Below, in pieces: positions 18,618-27,290 of a stretch of 64,000 nt of DNA. The stretch lies in assembly GCA_947166275.1 (NCBI GenBank), contig CAMVDP010000001.1:1-64000 (forward strand), given 5' to 3'. Positions within the stretch are counted from its first letter, which is position 1. Each line of letters begins with the position of its first letter. The notes under the pieces were generated by a model, which saw nothing but the letters and a program-made list of their open reading frames with translations, was not told where the DNA came from and did no database searches. Position numbers and translations under genes: made by a program. Source of the DNA: an uncultured Clostridia bacterium. Its GTDB lineage: Bacteria > Bacillota > Clostridia > Oscillospirales > Ruminococcaceae.

Positions 18618-20812
18618 CCGCTGTCATCAACGTGGTCGTCATTGACATAACCCGTAATAAGGTCGTTGCCGAACGACTTCGCGATATCACGGCACTCGTC
18701 CTCGGCAGAAAGGAATGCCTCCACCACCTTCGGGTCAAAGTGCGTACCGGAGCCCTCGCGGATTATATCACAAGCCTGCTCGAACGAGAAAGGCTCCTTG
18801 TAGCTTCGCTTCGATACCAGAGCATCGAACACATCCGCTACCGCCATTATTCTCGCCGACAGCGGTATCGCTATACCCGAAAGTCCCTCCGGATAGCCGT
18901 TGCCGTCCCACTTCTCGTGGTGGTACATGGCAAGGTTCCTCGCCTCGTACAGATAGTCCGCGTCCGGCACCAGATCTATGACCTGGTCCAGTATCTCACC
19001 GCCGACGGATGTATGGCGCTGCATCTGCACGAACTCCTCGTCAGTGAGCCTGCCGGGCTTGTTCAGTATCATATCCGAAACCTTGATCTTGCCCACATCG
19101 TGCAAAGGCGCGGAGTTCCCCACATCGTAGATGAACTTGTCCGTGAGCTCGTCGGTGTAATAGCCGAGTTTTCGCAGCTGCTTCATTATGACACGCGAAT
19201 ATGCGGCAGTCTTTCGTACATGGTCACCGGTGTTCTTGTCACGGCTCTCGACCATATCTGCGAGCACGAGGATCAGCGCGTTCTGCATCTTGCTTATAGT
19301 CTTATTCTTACGGCTGATATCATCAAGGTGCTCGGCACTGTCGCCCGCCATTTTCACAATGGCTTCATACAGGTTCTCTATCTCGTCGCCCGTCTGTATC
19401 TCAATATCGCGTATGTTACCTATGCTTCGCCCGAGAGACTCATTACTGCTGAACGCGAATTTATCCGTGCACTTCGCCATTGAGTTCACGGGAAGCACGA
19501 TATGATACTCGACCACCCACATGACCACCGCAAATATCAGAATGAAGAACGCAAAGAACAGCGAACTCATTCCCGTGAAGAAATTGCGGTCATAGCCGTC
19601 AATAACAGACATCGTCACATCAGCGCCCGCATAAGCCACAAGCTGCCCCGCGCTGTCGTATATCGGACGCAGCTTTGTGAGCAGATCACCGTACGCCGTC
19701 CCGCGCGATATCATAGGCCCGGGCTCCGCTCCCGCAAGAAGCGCCGGTATATCCGCGTCCGTGAGAACATCGTCGAACATCTCAATATATCCTACCTGCG
19801 AGCCCTTCACGGTGCCGCTGTCAAGGTCAAACACAACGTGACAGCCGTCTTTCTTTATTTTATAAACGTATATGTATTCTATCTCGCTGTTGCTGTCTTT
19901 CAGGTCATACAGCAGCTTTTCCGTCTGTGCATAGCCCTCGGACTCTTTACCTTCCAGAAGCCATCGGTCAACGCTGTCACCGTCCACAAAGCTTGCCGCG
20001 AGATCGGCCACGCCGTTGACGAGCTTTGTGTGCTGTTCCAGAGCGGCTTTATCGAAGAGTATGAAGCTTATGATCACCGCTACCGCGCCCATTAGCATCA
20101 TAGCTGCGGTCATCAGCAGCATTATCTTCGTACGTACCGATATCTTCCGCACACCCATTCTCGTGAGATATTCACGATCCTCATCGGACATCGGACGCTG
20201 CATCCAGCCATTGAAGCGCAGTTTAGCCTTAAGCTTCTTCGGGACGATCGAGTATATTATCACCACAACGAACACAGTTACGAACTTGTCGGCAACATCC
20301 ATTATGAGATTGCCGAGAAGCTGCGCCATCGTAGGATCTTCAAGTCCTCCTGCGATCAGGAACTTCGCTATAGATTCGCTGTCGAAGTATACTCCGTCAA
20401 GGAACCACGGCAGCAGCGTTCCGAGTCCGCCGCCAACTATTGCGAGCAGGGTTATGAGAAACAGCATTTTTGCGGGCTTTTTGAACGATACCCAGCCCTT
20501 CTGCGCAAAATATCCGCCAATAACAGCGTTCAGCACGCTGATAACACCGTAGTATATCGACGATGTATCGGAGAAGCAGTTCACAATATTCGTCATGAAG
20601 CCAACGAATATACCCGGCAGATATCCTCCGAACATCGATGCGAGCAGTATTCCCACATTATCGAGATACAGCGGGAGCTTCAGCTCCTTCGCCAACCCGA
20701 AACATAAGAAGTTGATACCAAGGCATACTGCGCACAGCACAAAAGTAACCGCGAAATTGCGGCTCTTGTTCTTCCTGAAATCCACGGATACTTCGTTTGT
20801 CATCTGTACCAC
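18605..20812 (-). CDS. Membrane HD-GYP phosphodiesterase with an ECF S-component-like N-terminal multi-TM domain and extracellular sensor
   Basis: N-term LPLYLDNVGILLASMFGGYLPGIFVGFMTNIVNCF...; C-term PLHDVGKIKVSDMILNKPGRLTDEE...MYHHEKWDGNGYPEGLSG. Confidence 0.9.
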   Translation of the reverse strand: MVQMTNEVSVDFRKNKSRNFAVTFVLCAVCLGINFLCFGLAKELKLPLYLDNVGILLASMFGGYLPGIFVGFMTNIVNCFSDTSSIYYGVISVLNAVIGGYFAQKGWVSFKKPAKMLFLITLLAIVGGGLGTLLPWFLDGVYFDSESIAKFLIAGGLEDPTMAQLLGNLIMDVADKFVTVFVVVIIYSIVPKKLKAKLRFNGWMQRPMSDEDREYLTRMGVRKISVRTKIMLLMTAAMMLMGAVAVIISFILFDKAALEQHTKLVNGVADLAASFVDGDSVDRWLLEGKESEGYAQTEKLLYDLKDSNSEIEYIYVYKIKKDGCHVVFDLDSGTVKGSQVGYIEMFDDVLTDADIPALLAGAEPGPMISRGTAYGDLLTKLRPIYDSAGQLVAYAGADVTMSVIDGYDRNFFTGMSSLFFAFFILIFAVVMWVVEYHIVLPVNSMAKCTDKFAFSSNESLGRSIGNIRDIEIQTGDEIENLYEAIVKMAGDSAEHLDDISRKNKTISKMQNALILVLADMVESRDKNTGDHVRKTAAYSRVIMKQLRKLGYYTDELTDKFIYDVGNSAPLHDVGKIKVSDMILNKPGRLTDEEFVQMQRHTSVGGEILDQVIDLVPDADYLYEARNLAMYHHEKWDGNGYPEGLSGIAIPLSARIMAVADVFDALVSKRSYKEPFSFEQACDIIREGSGTHFDPKVVEAFLSAEDECRDIAKSFGNDLITGYVNDDHVDDSGNAR

Positions 20813-20900
20813 CCTCCAGGTGTGTTCTCTCTGTCTGTGTATATTATATAATAAATTCTCATTATTGTCAACAAAATTTTATTTCTTTTGTCGAAGCCCA

Positions 20901-20929
20901 TTGACAAATCTGCGCATTTGGTGTATAAT
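20901..20929 (+). promoter_or_regulatory. Consensus promoter TTGACA-17-TATAAT for tRNA-Gly(CCC)
   Basis: TTGACA 20901-20906, TATAAT 20924-20929. Confidence 0.88.
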
Positions 20930-20938
20930 GTTAATTAT

Positions 20939-21012
<74 letters not shown>

Positions 21013-21066
21013 GCCCGCACGGCGGACACCGAATCCGCATGGTAGTTATCTGCTATGCGGTTTTTT
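21013..21066 (+). repeat. Two-hairpin element copy 1 (abuts tRNA-Gly CCA)
   Basis: gcccgc-acg-gcggac then ccgcatggtag-ttat-ctgctatgcgg-tttttt. Confidence 0.85.
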
Positions 21067-21110
21067 CTTCCCCGCCGCCCGGAGAATGTACATTTTGTAA
21101 CGCGATCACA

Positions 21111-21164
21111 GCCCGCACGGCGGGCACCGAATCCGCATGGTAGTTATCTGCTATGCGTTTTTTT
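21111..21164 (+). repeat. Two-hairpin element copy 2 (98 bp after copy 1)
   Basis: gcccgcacggcgggcaccgaatccgcatggtagttatctgctatgcgttttttt. Confidence 0.85.
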
Positions 21165-21300
21165 CTTCCCCGCCGCCCCCAAAATATACTATTCGTAGCG
21201 ATCACATGCTCCGAACAGGAAACGCGAAGCTATTGCCTGCGGCGCTCGCCGCAGCGGACGCGATAAACAGCTTTATCACAATAATTTCATTTTTTAACTA

Positions 21301-21329
21301 TTGACAAACGCCGTTTTTTTTGCTACAAT
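21301..21329 (+). promoter_or_regulatory. Promoter TTGACA-17-TACAAT for glutathione peroxidase
   Basis: TTGACA 21301-21306, TACAAT 21324-21329. Confidence 0.75.
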
Positions 21330-21402
21330 TCAGTTAGCAGAAGCAAATCGTTTCTGCTCCCGAACCATACCATATCCCGCCATACGAAAGGAGAACGACA
21401 AC

Positions 21403-21948
21403 ATGACCACCGTATACGATTTCACTGTAAAAGACCGCGCAGGCAACGATGTTGACCTCGGAACATACCGCGGCAAGCTCCTGATGATAGTGAACACGGC
21501 CACAGGCTGCGGCTTCACTCCGCACTACGAGCCCCTTGAGCAGATGTACAGAGACCTTCGCGACAAAGGATTTGAAATACTTGACTTCCCTTGCAACCAG
21601 TTTGGTGACCAAGCTCCCGGCAGCGATGAGGAAATACACAGCTTCTGCACGCTCAAATTCGGCACCGAGTTCCCGCAGTTCTCCAAGATAGATGTCAACG
21701 GCGACACAGCCTCCCCCCTTTTTGCGTTTCTCGCGACAGAAAAGCCTTTCGAGGGTTTCGGGAAAGGTATCAAAAACGCCGCTCTCAATAAGTTCGCCGA
21801 CATGAACAACAAAAAATACGGTGACAAGGCATATATTAAGTGGAACTTCACCAAGTTCCTTATCGACCGCGAAGGTCGCGTAATATCGCGCTTTGAACCT
21901 ACTGCGGACATGATCGATGTCCGTAAGGCTGTGGAACAAGCTCTGTAA
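21403..21948 (+). CDS. Glutathione peroxidase (Cys-type)
   Basis: LLMIVNTATGCGFTPHYEPLEQMYRDLRDKGFEILDFPCNQFGDQAPGS...FPQFSKIDVNG...IKWNFTKFLIDREGRVISRFEP. Confidence 0.95.
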   Translation: MTTVYDFTVKDRAGNDVDLGTYRGKLLMIVNTATGCGFTPHYEPLEQMYRDLRDKGFEILDFPCNQFGDQAPGSDEEIHSFCTLKFGTEFPQFSKIDVNGDTASPLFAFLATEKPFEGFGKGIKNAALNKFADMNNKKYGDKAYIKWNFTKFLIDREGRVISRFEPTADMIDVRKAVEQAL

Positions 21949-21972
21949 AATAATTGTAAAGTATGTCGCTTT

Positions 21973-22018
21973 TCAGCGTCTTTCTCCTGTTTTTTCAGGT
22001 TGAAAGGCGCTTTTTACT
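21973..22018 (+). terminator. Intrinsic terminator
   Basis: gcgtctttctcctg-tttttt-caggttgaaaggcgc followed by tttttac. Confidence 0.8.
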
Positions 22019-22033
22019 TATTTAATATAGGTA

Positions 22034-22062
22034 TTGAATTTTTCACGGCAATGTGATATAAT
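22034..22062 (+). promoter_or_regulatory. Promoter TTGAAT-17-TATAAT in front of the 20-kb signalling gene run
   Basis: TTGAAT 22034-22039, TATAAT 22057-22062. Confidence 0.7.
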
Positions 22063-22156
22063 GATATGTGTATATTCTTCGATAGATATCTGTGATTTGC
22101 GACTTCGCAAGAGCACACAAAACCTATAGAAAGATCGATCGCAAGAGAGGTGCGGT

Positions 22157-23530
22157 ATGGAAATAAAAAACAAACGAAGGATAGACCCGTCGTCAAAATA
22201 CATAGTCATGGTCGTGGTATTCCTGATACTCGTGAATGCCACACTCGGCGCAATGCTCGCATACCAGTCGAGCACATCCATGAAACAGCAGATCAACGCG
22301 AGAATGCTCGATATATCAAACACCGCCGCGGCGATGATCGACGGCGATGTCCTCAAAACACTCAAAGCCGAGGATAAGGGAACTCCGACATATGATTCGC
22401 TGCTGAAGCTTCTGACATACTTTCAGGATAACATTGAGCTGGACTATATTTACTGCGTGCTCGACAGAGGCAACGGGAATTTCGTGTTCGGTATAGACCC
22501 CACGGTCGACGCCCCGGGCGAGTTCGGCTCCCCGGTGACGTATACGGATGCTCTGTACCGGGCAAGCAGGGGCTTCGCGTCCGTCGACAAAAAATCCTAC
22601 AAAGACGAATGGGGCGAGTTTTACAGCGCTTACAGCCCGGTCTTCGACTCGGAAGGCAAGGTCGCAGGCATCATAGCCGTGGATTTCAGCAAAGACTGGT
22701 ATGACAAGCCGATGTCAGAGCTGGTCTTCACCACGATCGTAGTCACTGTATGTTCACTCCTTATCGCAGTAGCGCTCGCGATAGCGCTCACAAGCCGCAA
22801 CCGCAGGCGCATACGCATCGTGAACGGCCAGCTCAATGAGCTCGCAGCCAACTTTGAAAAGCTGATGCAAGCGGTGCGCAACATGTCCGGCATAAGCAGT
22901 GGGAACGACGCGGAAGCGCGGCTCGGTTCCGTGCGATACGAGGGCGAAGATGATATCGAGTCCATGCGTATGAAGATACTGGCGCTGCAGGATGAGCTGT
23001 ATGAGCAGATAGATAACGTAAAGAAGCAGGCGTTTATCGACGGCATGACCGGTGTGCGCAACAAGGCTTCGTATCTCAACACGGAAAAGCACATAAACGA
23101 GATGATAAAAGAGGGTACAGCATCCTTCGCGGTAGTAGTGTTCGATATGAACGGACTCAAGTGGATAAACGACAACTACGGTCACGAGTACGGCGACATG
23201 GCTATCATAGACGCGATCGAACAGCTTGCCACTGTCTACGACAAGAGCAACATCTTCCGTATCGGCGGCGACGAGTTCATAGTAATACTCGGCACATCGT
23301 CCGAAAGCGAGGTTAAGAACGGCATATCACGCCTCGACTATCGCATAGCAGCTTCAAACACCGAGGAAAAGCCTTACAAGAGCACCCTGAGCCTGTCAAT
23401 GGGCTACTCCGTATACCAGGCGGGCGTGGATAAAGAATACAGAGAAGTCTTTCACCGCGCAGACAAGATGATGTATGAAGATAAAGCCGGCTATTACCTG
23501 ATGCACAAGGATCGCCGCAGAAAGCAGTAA
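22157..23530 (+). CDS. Membrane sensor diguanylate cyclase (GGDEF)
   Basis: Two TM segments flanking an extracellular sensor domain; DGMTGVRNKASY...FDMNGLKWINDNYGHEYGD...FRIGGDEFIVIL. Confidence 0.93.
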   Translation: MEIKNKRRIDPSSKYIVMVVVFLILVNATLGAMLAYQSSTSMKQQINARMLDISNTAAAMIDGDVLKTLKAEDKGTPTYDSLLKLLTYFQDNIELDYIYCVLDRGNGNFVFGIDPTVDAPGEFGSPVTYTDALYRASRGFASVDKKSYKDEWGEFYSAYSPVFDSEGKVAGIIAVDFSKDWYDKPMSELVFTTIVVTVCSLLIAVALAIALTSRNRRRIRIVNGQLNELAANFEKLMQAVRNMSGISSGNDAEARLGSVRYEGEDDIESMRMKILALQDELYEQIDNVKKQAFIDGMTGVRNKASYLNTEKHINEMIKEGTASFAVVVFDMNGLKWINDNYGHEYGDMAIIDAIEQLATVYDKSNIFRIGGDEFIVILGTSSESEVKNGISRLDYRIAASNTEEKPYKSTLSLSMGYSVYQAGVDKEYREVFHRADKMMYEDKAGYYLMHKDRRRKQ

Positions 23531-23563
23531 TGACATCTCCGCAGAAATGTCAGGAGGGATGAT

Positions 23564-26500
23564 ATGAACGCAAGACTCATAAATGAGAAAAACGTCATAA
23601 TCAAGAATATTATAATTGCCATACTTGTTACCGCGTTCTTCGTAGGTATCATAATGACATTCTACAATATGCTGTACGAAGAAAAACGGAGCAATATCAT
23701 CAAGGACGGTGAGATGTCGGCACGCCAGGCCGCAGACAGCTTCGAAAAGTACCTGTCAATCAACCGTGACTCTCTCAAGCTCACTGCGTACACGCTCGAC
23801 AACATGATAATGGAAAAGCGCACCGACAGCGAGATACAGGATTATCTCGTCGGTCAGTCCACTGCTATCAAGAGCGCAGTAAACGAGAACTCAACAGGTC
23901 TTTACGGCTACATAAACGGACGCTTCTTCAGCGGCACCCTCTGGGAACCGCCGGAGGGCTACGATGCCACCGAGCGCCCATGGTATATCAAGCCTATGTC
24001 GAATAGCGGCATGATCTCGATGCTTGACCCGTATCTTGACCTTGAATCGGGCAACGTCATGCTCGCTCTCGGAAAAACGCTGTGCGACGCGGTAAGCGTG
24101 GTGTCAGTCGATGTTTCCCTCGACAAGATCCAGAGAATAGCCGAGAACGCAGTCGCGGCAGACAATGCCGACATTGAGATGATACTCAATGACAAGGGAT
24201 TTGTTGTCGCTCACTCCGATAAAAACGAGAACGGTAAGAACTACGGGACAGAGAAGAACACTCTCGGCTCGGAGATAGTAAGACGGCTCAACGAAGAAAA
24301 GAGTTCAAGCTTCGAATTCACATACAACAACTTACACTACATAGTTTACGCCGCGGAGCTCCAGGATGGATGGCGCTGCGTCTCTGTAATGGACGCCACC
24401 GCCGTGTTCAGCCCGCTTAACATGATACTCTCCCTCACGATCGCCGCGGTGTTCATCGTTATCGTCATAATCGCAGCTATAATGACCGCATCGAGCCGCA
24501 GACAGCTCATTGCCGAAAAGTTGAGCACCCAGCTCTCCTCGACAGCGGACATCTACATCTCGCTGCACGAGATAGACCTTCTTTCCGACACATACAGCGT
24601 TGTGCGCAACAGCAATCCCGCCGTCGCATCTGTCATCGCCTCGACTCACGGGAACTGCCGCGAGATAATGAATGCGGCCATGAAATCCTCGTCCGCTCCC
24701 GAAACACGTGAGAGCATCATGGATTTCTGCGACCTCACAAAGCTTGACCACCGCTTACGAGACCGCAATACGATGACCGCCGAGTTCATGAGCGTTGAAA
24801 ACCGCTGGCGCAGAGCGCGTTTTATTGTTTCCGGCAGAACTCCGAGCGGCAGAGTCGCGCGCGTGATGTTCCTCGTAGAGGACATCGACGCAGAAAAGCG
24901 CAACCGCGATACGACTCTCGGTGCGCTGAAGCTGATCAACGAGCAGATGTCGTCGGTAGCGAACATCTATATTTCGATGTACGACATAAACCTTCCCGCA
25001 GATACGTTCTGCGAGATACGCACCCAGGCACGTAACGCTTCCGACCTTATGGAAGCCACAATGGAGCATGCGCAGGCTACGATAAGATCGGTAATGGAGC
25101 AGATGACGGATGAAAGCTCCTTGAGCGCGATAAGCGACTTCATCGACCTGTCCACACTCAACGAGCGGATACGCAATACCAATACTATCACCGAAGAGTT
25201 TTTAAGCAGCAAAAACATCTGGAGCCGTGCAAGATTTGTCGTTTCAAAGCGCGCAGCCAACGGAGACGTTGAGCATGTACTGTGGCTCGTTGAGAGCATC
25301 GACGCGGAGAAGCGCAAAAGAGATGACCTCACAAAGGTGGCGGAGACGCTCAACCAGCGTATCTCATCAATTGCGGACATCTTCATGACCGCTCACGAGA
25401 TAGACATCGAGAATGACACCTTCATTGCGCTCAAATCCGACAGCGAAATGGTGACCAACATCATAGGTAATAAGCGTACCCACGCACAGGCTGTGATAAA
25501 TAAGGTCATGATGAGCGTTACGGACGAATCCTCCATTGACGAGGTGATCAGATTCGTTGACCTGTCCTCACTTCCGGAGCGCCTCGCAAACATAAATACC
25601 ATCACCATCGAGTATATGATCAAGCAGAAGCTCTGGCGGCGCGGAAGATTTGTCGCGTCAAGGCGTGACGCGAACGGCAGGCTTACCCATGTGCTGTGGC
25701 TCGCGGAGGATATCGACAACGAGAAGCAGGAGCGCAAAGACCTGATAGATAAGTCCGAGCGCGCTATCGCGGCAAACAAGGCAAAATCCTCGTTCCTGAC
25801 CTATATCTCACGCAACATCCGGACGCCCATAAACACAATGCTCGGCATGAACGAGATGATACTCCGTGAAAGCGACAACGAAGATATACTTTCATACGCA
25901 GACACCGTTCAGAGCTCCGGCGCGACACTGCTTGCGCTCATCAATGATATCCTCGACATCTCGAAGATAGAGACCGGTAAAATGGAGATCGTGCCGACAG
26001 ACTATGACCTTCGCAATATGGTCGACGACCTCATAAGCATGACAAAGCCCGACGCAAAGAAGAAAGGCCTCAAGCTCACAGCTGACGTAAGCTCGGATAT
26101 ACCGCGCGCGCTGCACGGCGATGAAGCACATATAAAGCAGGTGCTTATGAACCTGTTGAGCAATGCGGTGAAATACACCAACAAGGGCAGCGTCACACTC
26201 TGTATCGAATATGAAAAGATGCCCGACGAACCCAACAGCATCATGCTCGAATTCTCCGTCAAGGACACCGGCATAGGCATGAAAAAGGAGGTCTGCGAAA
26301 GACTTCTGTCCGGCACCGAGAGCAACGAAGGCTCGGAGGCGGGTGCCGGCCTCGGTATAGGCATAACGAACGGCCTGCTCCACATGATGAACAGCGAGCT
26401 GATGATCGACAGCGTTTTCGGACTTGGCTCAAGGTTCAGATTCAAGCTTAAACAGACAATATCATCCGACAGCGAGAAGATCGGCCTGCACAGCAGTTCC

Positions 26501-26968
26501 CGCGCAAGATCGGGCGAAAATCACCACGCGTATCACGAGAAATTCCGCGCACCGAAAGCCAACATCCTCGTGGTGGATGATTCTTCGATCGGAGTGAAGC
26601 TGATCAGAGAGCTGCTCAAAAAGACCGAGGTGAAGATCGACTCGGTACTGACCGGCGACGAAGCGCTTATGCTCACAAGGAGTAAGAAGTTCGATATCAT
26701 ATTCCTCGACCAGATGATGCCCAATAAGAGCGGCATCGAGACGCTCAAGGAAATACGCGGCGACAAGTACGGCGCAAATATCGGAACTCCCGTTATATGT
26801 ATCACAGCCGATGCTGTCTCCGGCGCACGTGAGCATTACATCAGATCGGGATTTGACAACTACATCACCAAACCGATAGACCCCGGCGTGCTTGAGGAGA
26901 TGCTCCTTTCATACCTGCCTGCCGACCTGATAATGTCCGCGGTGGACACCGGCGAAAATACAGAATAA
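23564..26968 (+). CDS. Hybrid histidine kinase-like protein: extracellular sensor, three tandem repeats, HisKA-like with His->Arg, HATPase, REC
   Basis: FLTYISRNIRTPINTMLGMNEMILRE; LMNLLSNAVKYT; VKDTGIGM; GAGLGIGITNG; REC NILVVDDSSIG...IFLDQMMP...ITADA...ITKPID. Confidence 0.9.
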   Translation: MNARLINEKNVIIKNIIIAILVTAFFVGIIMTFYNMLYEEKRSNIIKDGEMSARQAADSFEKYLSINRDSLKLTAYTLDNMIMEKRTDSEIQDYLVGQSTAIKSAVNENSTGLYGYINGRFFSGTLWEPPEGYDATERPWYIKPMSNSGMISMLDPYLDLESGNVMLALGKTLCDAVSVVSVDVSLDKIQRIAENAVAADNADIEMILNDKGFVVAHSDKNENGKNYGTEKNTLGSEIVRRLNEEKSSSFEFTYNNLHYIVYAAELQDGWRCVSVMDATAVFSPLNMILSLTIAAVFIVIVIIAAIMTASSRRQLIAEKLSTQLSSTADIYISLHEIDLLSDTYSVVRNSNPAVASVIASTHGNCREIMNAAMKSSSAPETRESIMDFCDLTKLDHRLRDRNTMTAEFMSVENRWRRARFIVSGRTPSGRVARVMFLVEDIDAEKRNRDTTLGALKLINEQMSSVANIYISMYDINLPADTFCEIRTQARNASDLMEATMEHAQATIRSVMEQMTDESSLSAISDFIDLSTLNERIRNTNTITEEFLSSKNIWSRARFVVSKRAANGDVEHVLWLVESIDAEKRKRDDLTKVAETLNQRISSIADIFMTAHEIDIENDTFIALKSDSEMVTNIIGNKRTHAQAVINKVMMSVTDESSIDEVIRFVDLSSLPERLANINTITIEYMIKQKLWRRGRFVASRRDANGRLTHVLWLAEDIDNEKQERKDLIDKSERAIAANKAKSSFLTYISRNIRTPINTMLGMNEMILRESDNEDILSYADTVQSSGATLLALINDILDISKIETGKMEIVPTDYDLRNMVDDLISMTKPDAKKKGLKLTADVSSDIPRALHGDEAHIKQVLMNLLSNAVKYTNKGSVTLCIEYEKMPDEPNSIMLEFSVKDTGIGMKKEVCERLLSGTESNEGSEAGAGLGIGITNGLLHMMNSELMIDSVFGLGSRFRFKLKQTISSDSEKIGLHSSSRARSGENHHAYHEKFRAPKANILVVDDSSIGVKLIRELLKKTEVKIDSVLTGDEALMLTRSKKFDIIFLDQMMPNKSGIETLKEIRGDKYGANIGTPVICITADAVSGAREHYIRSGFDNYITKPIDPGVLEEMLLSYLPADLIMSAVDTGENTE

Positions 26969-26990
26969 ACAGCTATGGAGGGTACGATAA

Positions 26991-27290
26991 ATGTATACAC
27001 CGAACCCGAAAGATACAAGCGGGATCGAGCTTGACAGCTCACTCACCGAGCTTACCGAGATGATAGCGAGGAACGTCCATGAAGTATGGGCGAAAAGCCG
27101 GATCGAGGACGGTTGGACCTACGGCGGGAAGCGTGATGACATACATAAAACGTCACCCTGCATCGTTCCTTACGATGAGCTTCCCGAGTCGGAGAAGGAA
27201 TATGACCGCAATACAGCGATCGAGACACTCAAGCTTGTGATATCTCTCGGATACCGTATCGAAAAAACCAAGGAGGAGCAAGCCCCATGA
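26991..27290 (+). CDS. RyR (ryanodine-receptor repeat) domain protein, stand-alone, 99 aa
   Basis: YTPNPKDTSGIELDSSLTELTEMIARNVHEVWAKSRIEDGWTYGGKRDDIHKTSPCIVPYDELPESEKEYDRNTAIETLKLVISLGYRIEK matches the RyR domain pattern (HxxWA, GWxYG, PYdeLpe.eKeyDR). Confidence 0.9.
   Translation: MYTPNPKDTSGIELDSSLTELTEMIARNVHEVWAKSRIEDGWTYGGKRDDIHKTSPCIVPYDELPESEKEYDRNTAIETLKLVISLGYRIEKTKEEQAP

Noticed and set aside
18599-19483. 294-aa plus-strand ORF
   Set aside because: Antisense to the well-supported HD-GYP gene 18605-20812.
21403-21948. Selenoprotein glutathione peroxidase
   Set aside because: The peroxidatic position is a Cys codon (ATGCGFTP), with no in-frame TGA.
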